A stretch of 64,000 nt of DNA from an uncultured Anaerolineae bacterium (GCA_938049385.1 CALIBQ010000013.1:1-64000), one strand, 5' to 3'. Shown: positions 52,483 to 62,469, counted from the first letter of the stretch. Numbers and translations are program-made. Notes: generated by a model from the sequence alone, not told the origin.

Positions 52483-53522
52483 AGGCTTCCATCGTAGGCG
52501 GCTCTGGTTACGCAGGGGGCGAGCTCCTGCGCCTGCTCCTCTGGCATCCCCATGTGGAAGTTGCCCAGGTCACCTCGGAAAGCCTGGTGGGGGAGTACGT
52601 CCACCTGGTGCATCCCAATCTGCGCGGCCATACGCGCCTGAAATTCACCTCGGCCAAGCAGTTGGAGCCGTGCGATATCCTGTTCCTGGCACTGCCGCAT
52701 GGGGAAGCCCAACAGCGCATCAATGAGTTCGCCCAGATGGCGACCTATATCATTGACCTGTCGGCGGACTTTCGTCTGCGGGACCCGGCACTGTATGAGC
52801 AGTGGTACGGGCATCCCCATGCCGCGCCGGAGTGGCTCTCCCGCTTCGTGTACGGTCTGCCGGAACTGCATCGGGAGGAACTGCGCACGGCGCGCTATGT
52901 CAGCGGCGTGGGGTGCAACGCCACAGCGGTGAACCTGGCGGTGTATCCGCTTTTCCGCGCGGATGTGGTGGACCGCCGGCGCGGCATCGTCGTGGAGGTC
53001 AAAGCCGGCTCCTCCGAGGGCGGGCACCATCCCAGCCCGGATTCCCATCACCCTGAGCGCGCCGGCGTCGTGCGCTCTTATGCCCCGGTCGGCCACCGCC
53101 ATACTGCTGAGGTCATCCAGGAGATGGCCCTGGGCGGCGAGCCGCCGGCCGTGCACCTCTCGGCAACGGCGCTGGGCATCGTGCGGGGCGCGCTGGCGAC
53201 CGCGCACCTGTTCCTCAAGGAGCCGCTCACCGAGCGCGATCTGTGGAAGATTTACCGCCAGGCCTATGACCAGGAGCCGTTCGTGCGCATCGTCAAGGAG
53301 AAGCGGGGCAACTACCGTTTTCCGGAGCCCAAGATTCTCGCCGGCAGTAATTACGCCGAGGTGGGTTTCGCGCTGGACGAGTCCGCCGGCCGCGTCGTCG
53401 CCATCGCGGCCATTGACAACCTGATGAAGGGCGCCGCCGGCAGTGCCGTGCAGTGCATGAACATCATGCTGGGCTGGGATGAGAAGGCGGGGCTGGAGTT
53501 CCCCGGCCTGCATCCCATCTGA
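52476..53522 (+). CDS. lysY: LysW-linked semialdehyde-forming reductase (LysY/ArgC type)
   Basis: A 348-aa NADPH reductase. [20 protein letters not shown] is the nucleotide fold, [17 protein letters not shown] has the catalytic Cys, and [11 protein letters not shown] has the active-site His. It reduces the LysW-bound acyl phosphate to the semialdehyde. GTG start (52476) with GGAG upstream. It overlaps lysX; 54 nt separate it from the kinase. Confidence 0.94.
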   Translation: MLKASIVGGSGYAGGELLRLLLWHPHVEVAQVTSESLVGEYVHLVHPNLRGHTRLKFTSAKQLEPCDILFLALPHGEAQQRINEFAQMATYIIDLSADFRLRDPALYEQWYGHPHAAPEWLSRFVYGLPELHREELRTARYVSGVGCNATAVNLAVYPLFRADVVDRRRGIVVEVKAGSSEGGHHPSPDSHHPERAGVVRSYAPVGHRHTAEVIQEMALGGEPPAVHLSATALGIVRGALATAHLFLKEPLTERDLWKIYRQAYDQEPFVRIVKEKRGNYRFPEPKILAGSNYAEVGFALDESAGRVVAIAAIDNLMKGAAGSAVQCMNIMLGWDEKAGLEFPGLHPI

Positions 53523-53576
53523 TAGCCGTTCGATGCCGGCATCTTCCATTCCATCCTTCCTGCAGGAGAACGAACA

Positions 53577-54380
53577 ATGATCGTCGTGAAAGTGGGCGGA
53601 GGCCAGGGGATTGACCTGGAACGTGTCTGCGAGGATGTGGCACAGGTCTTCCGCAGTGGCCAGCCGTTGATTTTGCTCCACGGGGGCAATTACGAGACCA
53701 ATCAGATTGCGGAGCAGTTAGGACATCCACCGGAGTTCGTGACCTCGGTGTCGGGCATTGTCAGCCGGCGCACTGACCGCCGCACCCTGGAAATCATGGA
53801 GATGGTCTACGCCGGCAAGATCAACAAGGGCATCGTGGAACTGCTCCAGCGCTACGGTGCCAACGCGGTGGGCCTTTCCGGCATTGACGGCCGGGTGCTG
53901 GAGGGCAAGCGCAAGGATGCTATCAAAATCATCAAGGACGGCCGGCGCATGATTTTGCGCGATGATTATACTGGCACCGTCCAGAAGGTAAACACGCACC
54001 TTCTGCACCTGCTGTTGGACAACGGCTACCTGCCGGTGCTGGTGCCGCCGGCCATCAGCTTCGAGAACGAGGCCATCAACGTGGACGGCGACCGGGCGGC
54101 GGCGGTGGTGGCTTCTGCCATGGGTGCGGAGCAGTTGATCATCCTTTCCAACGTGCCCGGCCTGCTGAAGGATTTTCCCGATGAGAGCACCCTCATCCGC
54201 CATATCCCGGCGGCGCGGCTGGATGAGTTCATGCAGTACGCCGACGGGCGGATGAAGAAGAAGGTCATGGGGGCCAGCGAGGCCCTGGCCGGCGGCGTGC
54301 GTCGGGTGGTTTTTGCCGATGCACGCATCGAGCGGCCGCTCCAGCGCGCCCTGGCCGGCGAAGGCACCGTCATTGACTGA
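53577..54380 (+). CDS. lysZ: LysW-linked aminoadipate/glutamate kinase (LysZ/ArgB type)
   Basis: A 267-aa amino-acid kinase. VVKVGGGQGIDLERVCEDV has the phosphate loop, LLHGGNYETNQIAEQLG the substrate loop (GGN-like), VGLSGIDGRVL and NVDGDRAAAVVASAMGAEQL the nucleotide-binding part. It phosphorylates the side-chain carboxylate of the LysW-bound amino acid. A GGAG ribosome binding site precedes the ATG. Confidence 0.94.
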   Translation: MIVVKVGGGQGIDLERVCEDVAQVFRSGQPLILLHGGNYETNQIAEQLGHPPEFVTSVSGIVSRRTDRRTLEIMEMVYAGKINKGIVELLQRYGANAVGLSGIDGRVLEGKRKDAIKIIKDGRRMILRDDYTGTVQKVNTHLLHLLLDNGYLPVLVPPAISFENEAINVDGDRAAAVVASAMGAEQLIILSNVPGLLKDFPDESTLIRHIPAARLDEFMQYADGRMKKKVMGASEALAGGVRRVVFADARIERPLQRALAGEGTVID

Positions 54381-54405
54381 TTCCCCACCACAAAAGGACC
54401 TGCCT

Positions 54406-55596
54406 ATGAACATCATCGAGGTCGAGAGCCGGCATGAGAGCGGCGTCCATGCCAAGCGTCCCATCGTCCTGGTGCGGGGGCAGGGCGCCCGCGTCTGGGA
54501 CGACCAGGGGCGCTCGTACATTGACTGCGCGACGGGGCACGGTGTGGCCATCCTGGGGCACTGCCACCCGAAGGTCGTGGAGGCCATTCAGCGCCAGTCT
54601 GCCCGGCTGATCACCTGCACAGACACCTATTACAACGACACGCGGGCGCAACTGCTGGAGCGTTTGGGCCGGATTGTGCCGGCCGGCATGGAGCGGGTAT
54701 TCCTGTGCAACTCCGGCACCGAGGCGGTGGAAGGGGCGCTGAAGTTCGCCCGCTACACCACGCGGCGCGCCGGTGTGGTTGCTATGATGCGCGGCTTCCA
54801 CGGCCGCTCTATGGGCTCGCTCTCCGCCACGCACAACCCCAAGTACCGCAAGCCCTTTGAGCCGCTGGTGCCGGGCTTCACTCATATCCCGCTGAACAAG
54901 CTGGACGCGGCCGCGCAGGCCATTACCGAGGAAACGGCCGCGGTGATCGTCGAGCCGGTGCAGGGCGAGGGGGGAGTGCGGCCGGCGGCGCCGGAATTCC
55001 TGCAGGGCCTGCGCCGGCTGTGTGACGAACGGGGTGCCCTGCTGATTCTCGACGAGATTCAGACGGGCATGGGGCGGACGGGCCGCATGCTGGCGCTGGA
55101 ACACGCCGGCGTGGTGCCGGACATCCTCTGCCTGGGCAAGGGCATCGGCGGCGGCGTGCCGATGGGCGCCGTTGTCCTGGGGCCAAAGGTAGCGCCCCTG
55201 AAACCCGGCCTGCACGGTTCGACCTTCGGGGGCAATCCGCTGGCCTGCGCGGCCGCCCTGGCGACGCTCCAGGTGCTGGAAGAGGAAGGGCTTCCCGGGC
55301 GTGCGGCGGAGAAGGGGGCGTATGCCCTCCGCCGGCTGGAGGCCCTTCACGACGCGCCTATGGTGCGCGAGGTGCGCGGCCTCGGCCTGATGATCGGCAT
55401 CGAGCTGAAGTGCAAATCGCGGCCCTATCTCGATGTGCTCCATGAGCGGGGCATTATGGCCCTGCCGGCCGGCCCCACCGTGGTGCGTCTCCTGCCGCCG
55501 CTGATGATTCCCGACGATGACCTGGAGTATGTCCTGGACACTGTCATAGACGTTCTCGGCCAGACACTGCAGGTGAGCGATGAGGAAGATGATTGA
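54406..55596 (+). CDS. lysJ: LysW-linked aminotransferase (LysJ/ArgD type)
   Basis: A 396-aa class III aminotransferase. FLCNSGTEAVEGALKFAR, ILDEIQTGMGRTGRML (PLP-contact Asp), CLGKGIGGGVPMGAVV (PLP lysine) and GSTFGGNPLACAAAL are intact. It aminates the LysW-bound semialdehyde to give LysW-lysine or LysW-ornithine. Start 54406 follows AAAGGA; the longer frame overlaps lysZ without a ribosome binding site. It overlaps the hydrolase gene by 17 nt. Confidence 0.94.
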   Translation: MNIIEVESRHESGVHAKRPIVLVRGQGARVWDDQGRSYIDCATGHGVAILGHCHPKVVEAIQRQSARLITCTDTYYNDTRAQLLERLGRIVPAGMERVFLCNSGTEAVEGALKFARYTTRRAGVVAMMRGFHGRSMGSLSATHNPKYRKPFEPLVPGFTHIPLNKLDAAAQAITEETAAVIVEPVQGEGGVRPAAPEFLQGLRRLCDERGALLILDEIQTGMGRTGRMLALEHAGVVPDILCLGKGIGGGVPMGAVVLGPKVAPLKPGLHGSTFGGNPLACAAALATLQVLEEEGLPGRAAEKGAYALRRLEALHDAPMVREVRGLGLMIGIELKCKSRPYLDVLHERGIMALPAGPTVVRLLPPLMIPDDDLEYVLDTVIDVLGQTLQVSDEEDD

Positions 55597-56623
55597 CCCG
55601 GTCGCGTTCCTGCAGGAGATGGTGTCCATCTACAGCCCGACCGGCCAGGAGGGTGAGCTGGCCGGCTTTCTCGTTGCGCGCATGCGGGAGCTGGGCTTCC
55701 GAGCCTACCTGGACGAGGTGGGGAACGCCGTCGGCGAGATAGGGGAGGGCCGGCGCACCCTGATGCTGTTGGGGCATATGGATACGGTGAGCGGCTGTAT
55801 CCCCATGCGTCTGGAAGGAGGCCGGCTGTACGGCCGCGGTGCGGTGGATGCCAAAGGCCCCCTGGCGGCGTTCATCATGGCGGCGGCGCGCCAGGGACCG
55901 CCGGCAGACTGCCGGCTGATCATCGTCGGCGCGGTGGAGGAGGAAGGCTGTTCGCGAGGCGCCCATCATTTGGTCCCGCGCTATCGTCCTGATGCGGTCA
56001 TCATCGGCGAACCGAGCGGATGGGAGCACGTCACGCTGGGGTATAAGGGCACGCTGTCCGTGGACTACCGCCTGCGCCAGGCGCGCGGGCATACCGCCGG
56101 CCAGGGGCAGACGCCGGCGGAGCGCGCGGTGGCCTTCTGGAACGCGGTGAATGATTATGCCTCCGTCTGGAACGCTGGCAAAGAGCGCCAGTTCGACATG
56201 TTGACCCCGACGTTGGTGTCCATCTGCACCGACAGCGACGGTTTTCAGGAGCAGGTGGAGATGCATATCAACCTGCGCTGGCCGTTGGGGCTGGATATCG
56301 AGGCACTGCAGAGCTGGCTGAAGGAACGGGCGGCGCCGGCGGAGCTCACCTTCGGCACCTGCGAGCCGCCGTACCGTGCGGATAAGAACACGCCGCTGGT
56401 GCGGGCCTTCCTGCAGGGGATACGGGCGGTGGGGGGCACTCCCCGCTTCAAGCTGAAGACCGGCACCTCGGACATGAATGTGGTCGGGCCGGCGTGGGGC
56501 TGTCCGATCGCGGCGTACGGCCCGGGGGATTCCAACCTGGACCATACGCCGGCGGAGCACATACTGATTGAGGATTACCTGCGGGCCATCGCCGTGCTGG
56601 AGCAGGTCCTGGCGCAGTGGTGA
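55580..56623 (+). CDS. lysK: LysW-lysine/ornithine hydrolase (LysK type, M20)
   Basis: A 347-aa M20 metallopeptidase that frees lysine or ornithine from Lys[11 protein letters not shown] and [14 protein letters not shown] carry the first zinc ligands (H, D), [13 protein letters not shown] the catalytic Glu and its partner, and [22 protein letters not shown] with DHTPAEHI the last ligand. Start ATG 55580; an in-frame ATG at 55589 is also possible. It is last in the operon W-X-Y-Z-J-K. Confidence 0.94.
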   Translation: MRKMIDPVAFLQEMVSIYSPTGQEGELAGFLVARMRELGFRAYLDEVGNAVGEIGEGRRTLMLLGHMDTVSGCIPMRLEGGRLYGRGAVDAKGPLAAFIMAAARQGPPADCRLIIVGAVEEEGCSRGAHHLVPRYRPDAVIIGEPSGWEHVTLGYKGTLSVDYRLRQARGHTAGQGQTPAERAVAFWNAVNDYASVWNAGKERQFDMLTPTLVSICTDSDGFQEQVEMHINLRWPLGLDIEALQSWLKERAAPAELTFGTCEPPYRADKNTPLVRAFLQGIRAVGGTPRFKLKTGTSDMNVVGPAWGCPIAAYGPGDSNLDHTPAEHILIEDYLRAIAVLEQVLAQW

Positions 56624-56677
56624 ACAAAACTCCCTGGGGATTCCCGGGGAGTTCGTACTGCTGGGAGATCAGGGATT

Positions 56678-57565
56678 TTACGGCTCGGGTATCACGGCCA
56701 GGCCGGTGGTGCCGGGGCCGGAGTGTACGCCGAGGGCCGGCGACAGCTCTGCCACCAGCGACTCCACGCACTGGAATGTCTGTTCCACCTTACGGCGCAG
56801 TTCCTGTACTTCCTCGGGCGCGGCGGCGTGCATATAGGCGACCTTCAGGCGCGCGCCGGCGCCGAAGCGCTCTGTCAGCAGAGAGACCATCTTGTCATAG
56901 GCGCGGGAACGACTGCGTGCTTGGCCGTAGGCGGTGATCTCGCCGTTCTCCATCCCGATGAGCGGCTTGACGTTCAACAGGGTTCCTACCAGATGAATCG
57001 CGCGGCCGATGCGTCCGCCCATATACAGGTACTTGAGGGTGTCGGCGGTCTGTATCATCATGGCGCGCGCCGCCGTCTGGCGGATAATTTCGACGACGCG
57101 CGGGAGGCTGGCGCCGGCCAGCGCCGCCCGTGCTGCCTCGATGACCGACCAGCCCTGGGCCATGGCAACCTGTCGTGTGTCAATCACATCTACTTTGATG
57201 TCCGGCAGTTCCTCGGTGATCATCTCTTTCGCCACGCTGGCGGCCTGATATGCCCCGCTCCCGATGGAGGTCATGGTGATAACCACCATCTCTTTGGTGC
57301 GCTCGTACAGCTCGCGAAACATGCGCACATAGTCCCCCGGGCCGGGGTTCGAGGTGGTGGGAAGCTGGGTAGCGGTGGGGAGCCACTGGTAGAACTTCTC
57401 CCGGCTGATATCGAACACGTCCCGGAGGGTCTTATTGCCGATGTTGATGTAATACGGGATGAGGTGGATATCCAGCTTGCTGACCAGCTCATCGGGGATG
57501 GAGGCGGTGGTATCGGTGATGATGGCGACGGGGTCACGGCCGGCCAATGAATTTAGGACAGACAT
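56678..57565 (-). CDS. DegV family protein (FakB-type), fourth copy
   Basis: A 295-aa DegV protein: VAIITDTTASIPDELVSKL at the N-terminus, TQLPTTSNPGPGDYVRMF as the TTSNPG fatty-acid carboxylate site, and KVDVIDTRQVAMAQGWS for the VDS block. It is unlinked from the trio near fakA but lies 161 nt from acpP on the same strand, which suggests a link between acyl phosphate and ACP pools. Start ATG 57565; a TTG at 57574 is also in frame. Confidence 0.88.
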   Translation of the reverse strand: MSVLNSLAGRDPVAIITDTTASIPDELVSKLDIHLIPYYINIGNKTLRDVFDISREKFYQWLPTATQLPTTSNPGPGDYVRMFRELYERTKEMVVITMTSIGSGAYQAASVAKEMITEELPDIKVDVIDTRQVAMAQGWSVIEAARAALAGASLPRVVEIIRQTAARAMMIQTADTLKYLYMGGRIGRAIHLVGTLLNVKPLIGMENGEITAYGQARSRSRAYDKMVSLLTERFGAGARLKVAYMHAAAPEEVQELRRKVEQTFQCVESLVAELSPALGVHSGPGTTGLAVIPEP

Positions 57566-57648
57566 CGAAATCAAACTCCTTTAGTTCTTTGCCAAGACGG
57601 CCGGCGAAACGGTTGGGCCGGCACGTCTCCGAATGTTCTCAAGCATAA

Positions 57649-57684
57649 TAAGCCAGGTCGTGGAATTTGTCCACTCCTGGCTTA
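57649..57684 (-). terminator. Terminator of acpP
   Basis: TAAGCCAGG (57649-57657) pairs with CCTGGCTTA (57676-57684), with inner GTGGA/TCCAC and loop ATTTG. On the minus strand TTATTAT follows. It separates acpP from the DegV gene. Confidence 0.65.
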
Positions 57685-57726
57685 GTGGTTCACCAAAGAT
57701 AGCTGGCCTCGCGGGAAAGGACGGGG

Positions 57727-57972
57727 TCAGACCCGCCCGAGCAGAAATTCCACGGCCTGACCAACGGTCTTGATCTTCTCGGCCTCTTCATCCTCAATCT
57801 GGCCGCCAAACTCATCCTCGAACGCCATGATGAGCTCTACCAGGTCCAGCGAATCCGCTTCCAGGTCCTCGCGAAAGCGCGCTTCCATGGTGACCTTGGA
57901 TTCATCCACGCCGAGCTGGTTGACGATGATTTTCTTCACCCGTTCAAAGATTTCCTCACGCGTCATGGTCAT
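57727..57972 (-). CDS. acpP: Acyl carrier protein
   Basis: An 81-aa acidic helical carrier. [20 protein letters not shown] has the DSL serine for the phosphopantetheine arm. [22 protein letters not shown] starts like AcpP. It carries acyl chains in fatty acid synthesis. GGAGG lies 9 nt before the first ATG; the ATG two codons later is an alternative. A good promoter precedes it and a hairpin ends it; no fab genes are adjacent. Confidence 0.95.
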   Translation of the reverse strand: MTMTREEIFERVKKIIVNQLGVDESKVTMEARFREDLEADSLDLVELIMAFEDEFGGQIEDEEAEKIKTVGQAVEFLLGRV

Positions 57973-58062
57973 GGTTCTCTACCTCCAGAGATTGATGCGA
58001 TGTGAAACATGGCTGACAACATGTAAGGAAAGGCAGGAATAGTGAACGTTAGAACGTGTCTT

Positions 58063-58091
58063 ATTGTAATCCCCTTTGCGATACCTGTCAA
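58063..58091 (-). promoter_or_regulatory. Promoter of acpP
   Basis: Minus strand: TTGACA (58091-58086), 17-nt spacer, TACAAT (58068-58063). The leader is about 85 nt. Confidence 0.8.
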
Positions 58092-58121
58092 CAATTATGG
58101 GGATATGGTGCCGTATTCGGT

Positions 58122-58150
58122 TTGACAAGCCCCATGCCGGCGGATATCAT
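58122..58150 (+). promoter_or_regulatory. Promoter of the type-2 IDI operon
   Basis: TTGACA (58122-58127), 17-nt spacer, TATCAT (58145-58150); divergent from the acpP promoter. Confidence 0.8.
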
Positions 58151-58249
58151 GAGTGTACCGCCGGTGGCCGGCCTGCATATCCACATCACTATAACCCCGC
58201 TCAGGCTCAATCGTTGCGCTCACCGGCACTCAGGAGCAGGAGAATACGA

Positions 58250-59311
58250 TTGACCACTGCGCATCGACAGCGGAAAGAAGACCATTTGCGCATCTGCCTG
58301 GAACAGGACGTGGCGTTCCGCTATCCCTCCAGCGGGCTTGAACGGGTGCAGTTACCCCACCTGGCCGCACCGGAGATGTCCCTAGAGGAGGTGGATACCT
58401 CGACCCGCTTTCTGGGCCATGCCCTGCGCGCCCCACTGCTCATTTCCTCCATGACCGGCGGAACGGAATGGGCGCGCACCATCAACCGCCACCTGGCCGA
58501 AGCGGCCCAGGCGCTAGGGATCGCGCTGGCCCTGGGTTCCCTGCGGGCCGCGCTGGAGGATGCATCCACCGTTCCTACGTACCAGGTGCGGGATATTGCG
58601 CCGGACGTGTTCCTCTGCGCCAATCTGGGCGCGGTTCAGCTCAATTACGGCTACGGCCTGGAGCACTGCCGGCGCGCGGTGGAATTGATCGGCGCGGACG
58701 CGCTCATCCTGCATTTGAACCCCCTGCAGGAGGCGCTCCAGCCCGGCGGCAACACCGATTTTCGCGGCCTGCTGGACAAGATCGCCGCGGTGTGCGCCGG
58801 CCTGCCGGTGCCGGTCATTGTCAAAGAGGTAGGATGGGGCATCTCCGGCGAGCTGGCGCGCCTGCTCCATCAGGCCGGCGTAGCGGCCATTGATGTGGCC
58901 GGCGCCGGCGGCACCTCCTGGAGCCAGGTGGAAATGTACCGCGCGCCCGACGAATCGGCCCGGCGCATCGCCCAGGCGTTCGAGGATTGGGGGATTCCCA
59001 CGGTCCAGGCGCTGATCGAAGCGCGGCGAGCAGTGCCGCAGGCGGTGCTTATCGCCTCCGGCGGCCTGCGCAGTGGGGTGGACGCGGCGAAAGCGCTGGC
59101 GCTGGGGGCGCAGTTGGCCGGCATCGCCCATCCTCTCCTCCGCCTGGCGGCCCAATCCGCGGAGGCCGTCATGGGTTATCTGCAGGAGATCATCCAGGAA
59201 CTGCGCATCGCCATGTTCTGCACCGGCTCCCGCACACTGCAAGACCTGCAGAATCTGCCGGTGGTGGTGCGCGGCGCGCCGACGGCATACCACGCCGGCC
59301 CACAGCAGTGA
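58250..59311 (+). CDS. fni: Isopentenyl-diphosphate delta-isomerase, type 2 (FMN)
   Basis: A 353-aa FMN/NADPH-dependent enzyme interconverting IPP and [69 protein letters not shown] and [15 protein letters not shown] are the type-2 blocks. Start TTG at 58250 with GGAG 7 nt upstream; the frame runs further upstream but only through the promoter. It is followed 13 nt later by the prenyl synthase. Confidence 0.94.
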   Translation: MTTAHRQRKEDHLRICLEQDVAFRYPSSGLERVQLPHLAAPEMSLEEVDTSTRFLGHALRAPLLISSMTGGTEWARTINRHLAEAAQALGIALALGSLRAALEDASTVPTYQVRDIAPDVFLCANLGAVQLNYGYGLEHCRRAVELIGADALILHLNPLQEALQPGGNTDFRGLLDKIAAVCAGLPVPVIVKEVGWGISGELARLLHQAGVAAIDVAGAGGTSWSQVEMYRAPDESARRIAQAFEDWGIPTVQALIEARRAVPQAVLIASGGLRSGVDAAKALALGAQLAGIAHPLLRLAAQSAEAVMGYLQEIIQELRIAMFCTGSRTLQDLQNLPVVVRGAPTAYHAGPQQ

Positions 59312-59324
59312 CAGGAAAGGGACC

Positions 59325-60386
59325 ATGAAAGCCCTGCGCAAAGCCATGGAATTGTATCTGCCGTTAGTGGAGGAGGAACTGCGCCGCACGGTGGCGGCGC
59401 CGCACCCCAGCGTGGAGCGGTTCTACGGGATGATGCAGTATCACATGGGGTGGCGGGACAGTGCGCTGGTGCCGGCGCAAGCCCCAACCGGCAAGCGCCT
59501 GCGCCCTCTGCTGTGCCTGCTGAGCTGCCAGGCGGCCGGCGGCGACCCATCGCTGGCACTGCCGGCGGCGGCCGCCATCGAAATCCTGCACAATTTCTCC
59601 CTGATCCACGACGATATTGAGGACAACAGCGCCACCCGCCGGCACCGGCCGACGGTGTGGAGCCTGTGGGGCCAGCCCCATGCCATCAATGTGGGCGACG
59701 GCATGTTCGCCCTGGCGTATCTCACCATGGGAAGCCTGTCGGAGCGGGGAGTGCCGGCGGAACGGGCCTATCGCGCCGAGCGAGCTTTCCAGCGGGCTTG
59801 CCTGACGCTCACCGAAGGGCAGTTCCTCGACATGTACTTCGAGGAGACCTTTATCATTTCCGAAGAAGACTATCTGCGCATGATTCGCGGGAAAACGGCG
59901 ACCCTGCTGGCCGCCGCGGCGTATATCGGCGGGGTGCTGGCCGGCGTCCCCGAGGAAACCGCCGGCCTCCTGTATTCCTTTGGCGACGCCCTGGGCATGA
60001 TGTTCCAAATTCAGGACGATATCCTGGGCATCTGGGGGGAGGAGGCGGTCACCGGCAAGCCCTCCGGGAGCGACATCCTCCAGCGCAAGAAGTCCCTGCC
60101 CCTGGTGTATGCCGTGCGCCGGCTTGAGGAAACCGGGTCTGCGGCCTCCCTGGAGCGGCTGAAGGAGGTGTATCATTCCCCGGAGGTGCCGGCGGAGGCC
60201 GTTCAGGAGGTGATGGCAGTGCTGGATGCGGCAGGCGCCAGGGCGTACTGCGAGGAGCTGGCCGGCCGCTATCAGCGGGAGGCGCTGAACCATCTGGAGC
60301 GGTTGGCGCGCGAGCCGTTCGTCAACGAGGAAGGGATCACTGCCCTGCGGGAGCTCACGCATTATCTGATGGGCCGGCAGAGCTAG
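59325..60386 (+). CDS. Polyprenyl diphosphate synthase (GGPP-type)
   Basis: A 353-aa trans-prenyltransferase. LIHDDIEDNSATRRHRPTVW has the first Asp-rich motif (DDIED), QIQDDILGIWGEEAVTGKPSG the second, in the DDxxG form typical of actinobacterial-type enzymes. KRLRPLLCLLS is the allyl-binding loop. The residue five before DDIED is Phe (NFSLIHDD), which tends to shorten products, but chain length needs testing. Start 59325 with GGAAAGG upstream. It overlaps the convergent hemW by 4 nt. Confidence 0.92.
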   Translation: MKALRKAMELYLPLVEEELRRTVAAPHPSVERFYGMMQYHMGWRDSALVPAQAPTGKRLRPLLCLLSCQAAGGDPSLALPAAAAIEILHNFSLIHDDIEDNSATRRHRPTVWSLWGQPHAINVGDGMFALAYLTMGSLSERGVPAERAYRAERAFQRACLTLTEGQFLDMYFEETFIISEEDYLRMIRGKTATLLAAAAYIGGVLAGVPEETAGLLYSFGDALGMMFQIQDDILGIWGEEAVTGKPSGSDILQRKKSLPLVYAVRRLEETGSAASLERLKEVYHSPEVPAEAVQEVMAVLDAAGARAYCEELAGRYQREALNHLERLAREPFVNEEGITALRELTHYLMGRQS

Positions 60387-61537
60387 TCGGGCAGGAATTG
60401 GGCGAAGACCCGATTGCCCAGGAGCCGGCCGCGCGCGGTCAGGCGCACGCGTTCCGGCAGAACCTCGATCAGCCCCTGAGCTGACAATTGGGACAGCGCT
60501 TCGGGATAGACCTCCGCCGGCGTGCGGCCAAAGCGCCGGCGGAAGCGCTTCACCTCTATCCCCTCCTGCACCAAGCGCAGGCCGAGCATCATGGTCTCGG
60601 CCATGTCTACCTCCTCGCTGAGGATTTCCTCTCCCTCCATTGGGGATCGGCCGGCCTCGATGCGCTGGATGTACGCCAGCGGGTCGCGCACGTTCCACCA
60701 GCGCCGGCGTCCCAGATGGGAGTGCGCCGCGCAGCCGAACCCCAGGTACGGCTCATTGCGCCAGGTGCCCAGGTTGTGCCGGCACATACAGCCCGGCACT
60801 GCCCAGTTGGAAATCTCATAGTGCAGGTAGCCGGCTTGCGCCAGCCGCTCTTCCGCCCAGGTGTACATGTCGGCCATGCGGTCATCATCCGGGGCCGGCA
60901 GTGTCCCCTCCTCGATCATCCGCGCCAGCGGTGTCCCTTCCTCCACGCTCAGGGCGTACAGGGAGATGTGTTGGGGCGCAAAGGAGAGTGCCTCTTCCAG
61001 CGACTGCTTCCAATCCTCCAGGGACTGGCCCGGCAGGCCGAAGATGAGGTCGAGGTTGAGGTTGTCGAAGCCGGCCCGGCGCGCCCAGCGGATGGCCTGC
61101 CGCGCCTGTTCGGTGTCATGCACCCGTCCCAGCAGGCGCAGTTCGGCATCGCGAAAGGACTGCACACCGATGCTCAGTCGGTTGATACCCAGCGCCCGCA
61201 GGCGCCGCAGACCCTCCGGCTCCACAGTGCCCGGGTTGGCTTCCAGCGAGATTTCAGCGTCCGCCGGCAGAGGGAACGCCTCCTGCAAGGCCCGCAGTAT
61301 CCTTTCCAACAGTGGGACAGGGAGCACGCTGGGCGTCCCGCCGCCGATGTAAACCGTCTGTGGAGGAAGCTGTTCCGCCGGGATATCGGGGAAGCGCGCC
61401 GGCGCGCCGGCGATCTCCGCGCAGATGGCATCGGCGTAGGGCGCGTACCATTCCGGCCGGCCGGGCACCGATGCGAAATCGCAGTAACTGCATTTGGCTT
61501 TGCAGAAGGGGATATGCAGATAGAGGCCCAGCGCCAT
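60383..61537 (-). CDS. hemW: Radical SAM heme chaperone HemW
   Basis: A 384-aa protein. LYLHIPFCKAKCSYCDFAS has the CX3CX2C motif without the fourth Cys of true HemN, so HemW. GGGTPSVL, SLEANPGTVEP, RLSIGVQSFRDAELRLLGR and LDLIFGLPGQ are conserved. Its C-terminal HemN-C domain (AETMMLGLRLVQEGIEVKRF) is present. HemW inserts heme into respiratory proteins, consistent with cytochrome bd in this genome. Confidence 0.93.
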   Translation of the reverse strand: MALGLYLHIPFCKAKCSYCDFASVPGRPEWYAPYADAICAEIAGAPARFPDIPAEQLPPQTVYIGGGTPSVLPVPLLERILRALQEAFPLPADAEISLEANPGTVEPEGLRRLRALGINRLSIGVQSFRDAELRLLGRVHDTEQARQAIRWARRAGFDNLNLDLIFGLPGQSLEDWKQSLEEALSFAPQHISLYALSVEEGTPLARMIEEGTLPAPDDDRMADMYTWAEERLAQAGYLHYEISNWAVPGCMCRHNLGTWRNEPYLGFGCAAHSHLGRRRWWNVRDPLAYIQRIEAGRSPMEGEEILSEEVDMAETMMLGLRLVQEGIEVKRFRRRFGRTPAEVYPEALSQLSAQGLIEVLPERVRLTARGRLLGNRVFAQFLPD

Positions 61538-61543
61538 AGCGCC

Positions 61544-62425
61544 TCAGGCGCGCGCCAGCGCCTGCTGTACCGCGCGTTCCAGGGCGCGGCGGGTCAGCAC
61601 CTCGACCATGTCCTTGCGGTACTCCCGCGAGGCGCGCAGGATGTTACTGCGCGGGTCCGATTCCTCCATGGCCTGATGGGCGGCGGCGCGGATAGTCTCC
61701 TCGTTCACGGGGGCGCCGGCCAGGATGGCCTCTGCGCCGCGTGCCCGGAACGGCGTGGGTGCGACCGGCCCCAGCGCGATGGCGGCATGCTCGAAGCGGT
61801 CGCCGGCCTCGTCCAACTGCACGACGACGCCGCAGTTGAGGATGGGGAGGGAGAGGGCGCGGCGCCGAGCCAGCCGTTCGAAGGCGGAGCCGGCCCGCCG
61901 GCCGAGGGCCTTGAAGCGAAACGCCACCAGCAGTTCTGCCGAGGGGTCAATCTTGCAGATGCCCGGCCGGCTGAATACCTCCTGCAGGTTGGTCCAGTAG
62001 CGTTCGTGGGGTGCGGCAACCTGCGCCTCGGCGGAAAGCGCCGTCAGCGCGATGCTCCCGTCGGCGGCCGGCATGGCATTGACCACGTTGCCGCCCAGCG
62101 TGCCGACGTTCTGGATCTGCAGGGCGCCCACTGCGCGACAGGCTTCTGCCAGCACGGTGGCGTGTTCCTGGATGATGGGGGATTCCCAGACCTGGCGATG
62201 GGTGGTGGCGGCGCCTATCCAGATATATCCATCCTCGGTGAGGCGGATGCCGTTCAGCTCCGGCACGCGGGTGATGTCCACAAAGGTCTCGACCTGGTAT
62301 TTGCCCTGCTTGATCTGGAGCATGAGGTCGGTGCCGCCGGCGATGATGCGGGCGCGGCCGGCGTGCCGGCGAAGTATGTCCAGGGTCTCATCCACCGTCT
62401 GAGGAAAGAGATATGCGCTGGTCAT
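61544..62425 (-). CDS. FAD-binding subunit of a molybdopterin dehydrogenase (CoxM-like)
   Basis: A 293-aa FAD protein. RRHAGRARIIAGGTDLMLQIKQG carries the GGTD pyrophosphate motif, IGAATTHRQVWES the second, and QIQNVGTLGGNVVNAMPAAD the TxGGN flavin motif. The molybdenum and Fe-S subunits are not adjacent, so it is an orphan or split complex. Start 62425 follows GAGGG; the longer frame has none. It lies 6 nt before hemW on the same strand. Confidence 0.9.
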   Translation of the reverse strand: MTSAYLFPQTVDETLDILRRHAGRARIIAGGTDLMLQIKQGKYQVETFVDITRVPELNGIRLTEDGYIWIGAATTHRQVWESPIIQEHATVLAEACRAVGALQIQNVGTLGGNVVNAMPAADGSIALTALSAEAQVAAPHERYWTNLQEVFSRPGICKIDPSAELLVAFRFKALGRRAGSAFERLARRRALSLPILNCGVVVQLDEAGDRFEHAAIALGPVAPTPFRARGAEAILAGAPVNEETIRAAAHQAMEESDPRSNILRASREYRKDMVEVLTRRALERAVQQALARA

Positions 62426-62469
62426 CCGTGAATTCCCTCGGTTACCAGATTTGGATGCACTGCAGTTTG

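Noticed and set aside
58076..58249. Upstream extension of the type-2 IDI
   Set aside because: The region holds two divergent promoters; TTG 58250 has the ribosome binding site and matches the family N-terminus.
60488..62431. A 647-codon plus-strand frame across hemW and the CoxM-like gene
   Set aside because: Antisense to two clearly identified genes; no recognisable protein features.
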